A stretch of DNA of 64,000 nt. Source: Streptomyces noursei ATCC 11455 (GTDB lineage: Bacteria > Actinomycetota > Actinomycetes > Streptomycetales > Streptomycetaceae). Below are positions 63,275 to 64,000 of this stretch, one piece after another. The position numbers and the translations under genes are program-made. Numbering within the stretch: position 1 is the first letter of the stretch; the number at the start of each line of letters is the position of its first letter. Where the stretch lies: the NCBI RefSeq assembly GCF_001704275.1, contig NZ_CP011533.1, positions 9,300,001-9,364,000 of the forward strand, written 5' to 3'. A model generated the notes under the pieces. It saw nothing but the letters and a program-made list of their open reading frames with translations, was not told the origin of the DNA and searched no databases.

Positions 63275-63847
63275 ATGCGCACCCTGATCAGTACCGCCTT
63301 CATCTCGCTCGACGGCGTCGTCGAGGCCCCGGGCGGCGAGCCCGACTACCGCAACTCCGGCTGGACCTTCAAGGACATCGAGTTCGTCCCCGAAGCGTTC
63401 GAGATCAAGGGGCGGGAGCAGCAGGAAGCCACCGCGATGCTGATGGGCCGAACCAGTTACGAGGCGTTCAGCCCCGTCTGGCCGGACATGGAGGAGTTCG
63501 CGCACTACAGGACGATGCCGAAGTACGTCGTCTCCACCACCCTCACCGACCAGGACCTGGTGGCGAACTGGGGCCGGACCACCATCCTCCGCTCGCTCGA
63601 CGAGGTCGCCGCCCTCAAGGAGACCGAGGGCGGCCCGATCATCGTCCACGGCAGCGCCACCCTGAACCACGGCCTCTCCGACGCGGGCCTGATCGACCGC
63701 TACCACCTGCTCGTCTACCCCCTGCTGCTCGGCGCCGGAAAGCGCCTGTTCAGCACCACGGACAAGGACACCCAGAAGCTGAAGCTCGTCGAGCACGAGG
63801 TCTACGGCAACGGCCTGCAGAAGCAGGTCCTCGACGTCGTCCGCTGA
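63275..63847 (+). CDS. Dihydrofolate reductase-family protein (RibD-C type)
   Basis: 190 residues from MRTLISTAFISLDGVVEAPGG with CGGAG about 8 nt upstream. Family features: TAFISLDGVVEAPGG, LMGRTSYEAFSPVWP, YVVSTTL, IIVHGSATLNHGL and YPLLLGAGKRLF. Such short DHFR/RibD-C-like proteins are NADPH-dependent reductases of unknown substrate and are common beside ArsR-SRPBCC pairs. It lies 183 nt after the SRPBCC gene, behind a small hairpin. Confidence 0.9.
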   Translation: MRTLISTAFISLDGVVEAPGGEPDYRNSGWTFKDIEFVPEAFEIKGREQQEATAMLMGRTSYEAFSPVWPDMEEFAHYRTMPKYVVSTTLTDQDLVANWGRTTILRSLDEVAALKETEGGPIIVHGSATLNHGLSDAGLIDRYHLLVYPLLLGAGKRLFSTTDKDTQKLKLVEHEVYGNGLQKQVLDVVR

Positions 63848-63906
63848 CCGGCGCCGGCGGACGCGCTGCACTTCGGCGACGCGACCGAAGCCGGCAGGTG
63901 AGGGAG

Positions 63907-64000
63907 TCACCAGGGCAGCATGACGACCTTGCCGAACTTCCCCGGACCGGCCAACCGGGCGTAGGCGTCGGAGCAACGGTCCAACGGGAAGGCCGCGTCG
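63907..64000 (-). CDS. MDR oxidoreductase, C-terminal end (partial)
   Basis: The last 30 codons, entering from the right edge, read AAFPLDRCSDAYARLAGPG then KFGKVVMLPW and stop. This is the classic C-terminus of zinc-type or quinone-type medium-chain dehydrogenases. The gene converges on the DHFR-like gene with 59 nt between stops. The rest lies outside the window. Confidence 0.75.
   Translation of the reverse strand, partial: DAAFPLDRCSDAYARLAGPGKFGKVVMLPW

Overview
The window is high-GC actinobacterial DNA, almost certainly from a Streptomyces. It has modular type I polyketide synthases (PKS), the 2-methylisoborneol operon typical of the genus, Tat-exported enzymes and very GC-rich third codon positions. 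No rRNA, tRNA, CRISPR array or intact insertion sequence was seen.

Positions 1-47424 hold most of one arm of a polyene macrolide cluster of the pimaricin/rimocidin (tetraene) kind. On the plus strand are the 3' end of a PKS (ER-KR-ACP), a two-module PKS ending in a thioesterase (DH-ER-KR module, then DH-KR module plus TE), and a four-module PKS (one KR-only module, then three DH-KR modules) with the layout expected for C-O plus the first three double bonds of a polyene. A perfect 50-nt palindrome separates these from a minus-strand block: a secreted tyrosine phosphatase, the loading PKS (CoA ligase-ACP-KS(Ser)-AT-ACP), ferredoxin, P450, PLP aminotransferase, macrolactone glycosyltransferase and a Tat-exported cholesterol-oxidase-like flavoenzyme. 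Together these would start the chain, build part of it, release it, oxidise a methyl branch to a carboxyl and add an aminodeoxysugar (mycosamine). The middle PKS modules, GDP-mannose dehydratase, regulators and transporters are not in the window and probably lie to the left. In the terminal module, a VAGH-type acyltransferase and a damaged dehydratase point to a 2-alkyl (probably ethyl)-3-hydroxy end, which fits rimocidin/CE-108 better than natamycin; this is inference.

Positions 48006-51585 are an encapsulated terpene operon: a family 2B encapsulin shell protein with a cyclic-nucleotide-binding insert, 2-methylisoborneol synthase with a long disordered N-terminus, and geranyl diphosphate C-methyltransferase.

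Positions 52023-64000 are a patchwork of accessory genes. Intact genes include a fulvocin-C-related cysteine-rich protein, a DinB-like protein, a quinone-oxidoreductase-like enzyme, an N-acetyltransferase, a membrane-anchored hypothetical protein, a secreted serine protease, a divergent TetR/methyltransferase pair, and an ArsR-SRPBCC-DHFR-like run. Between them lie four gene relics: a fused, frameshifted two-component system; a divergent nitroreductase/TetR pair whose shared 5' ends and promoter have been deleted; and the C-terminal part of a cystathionine beta-synthase-like enzyme.
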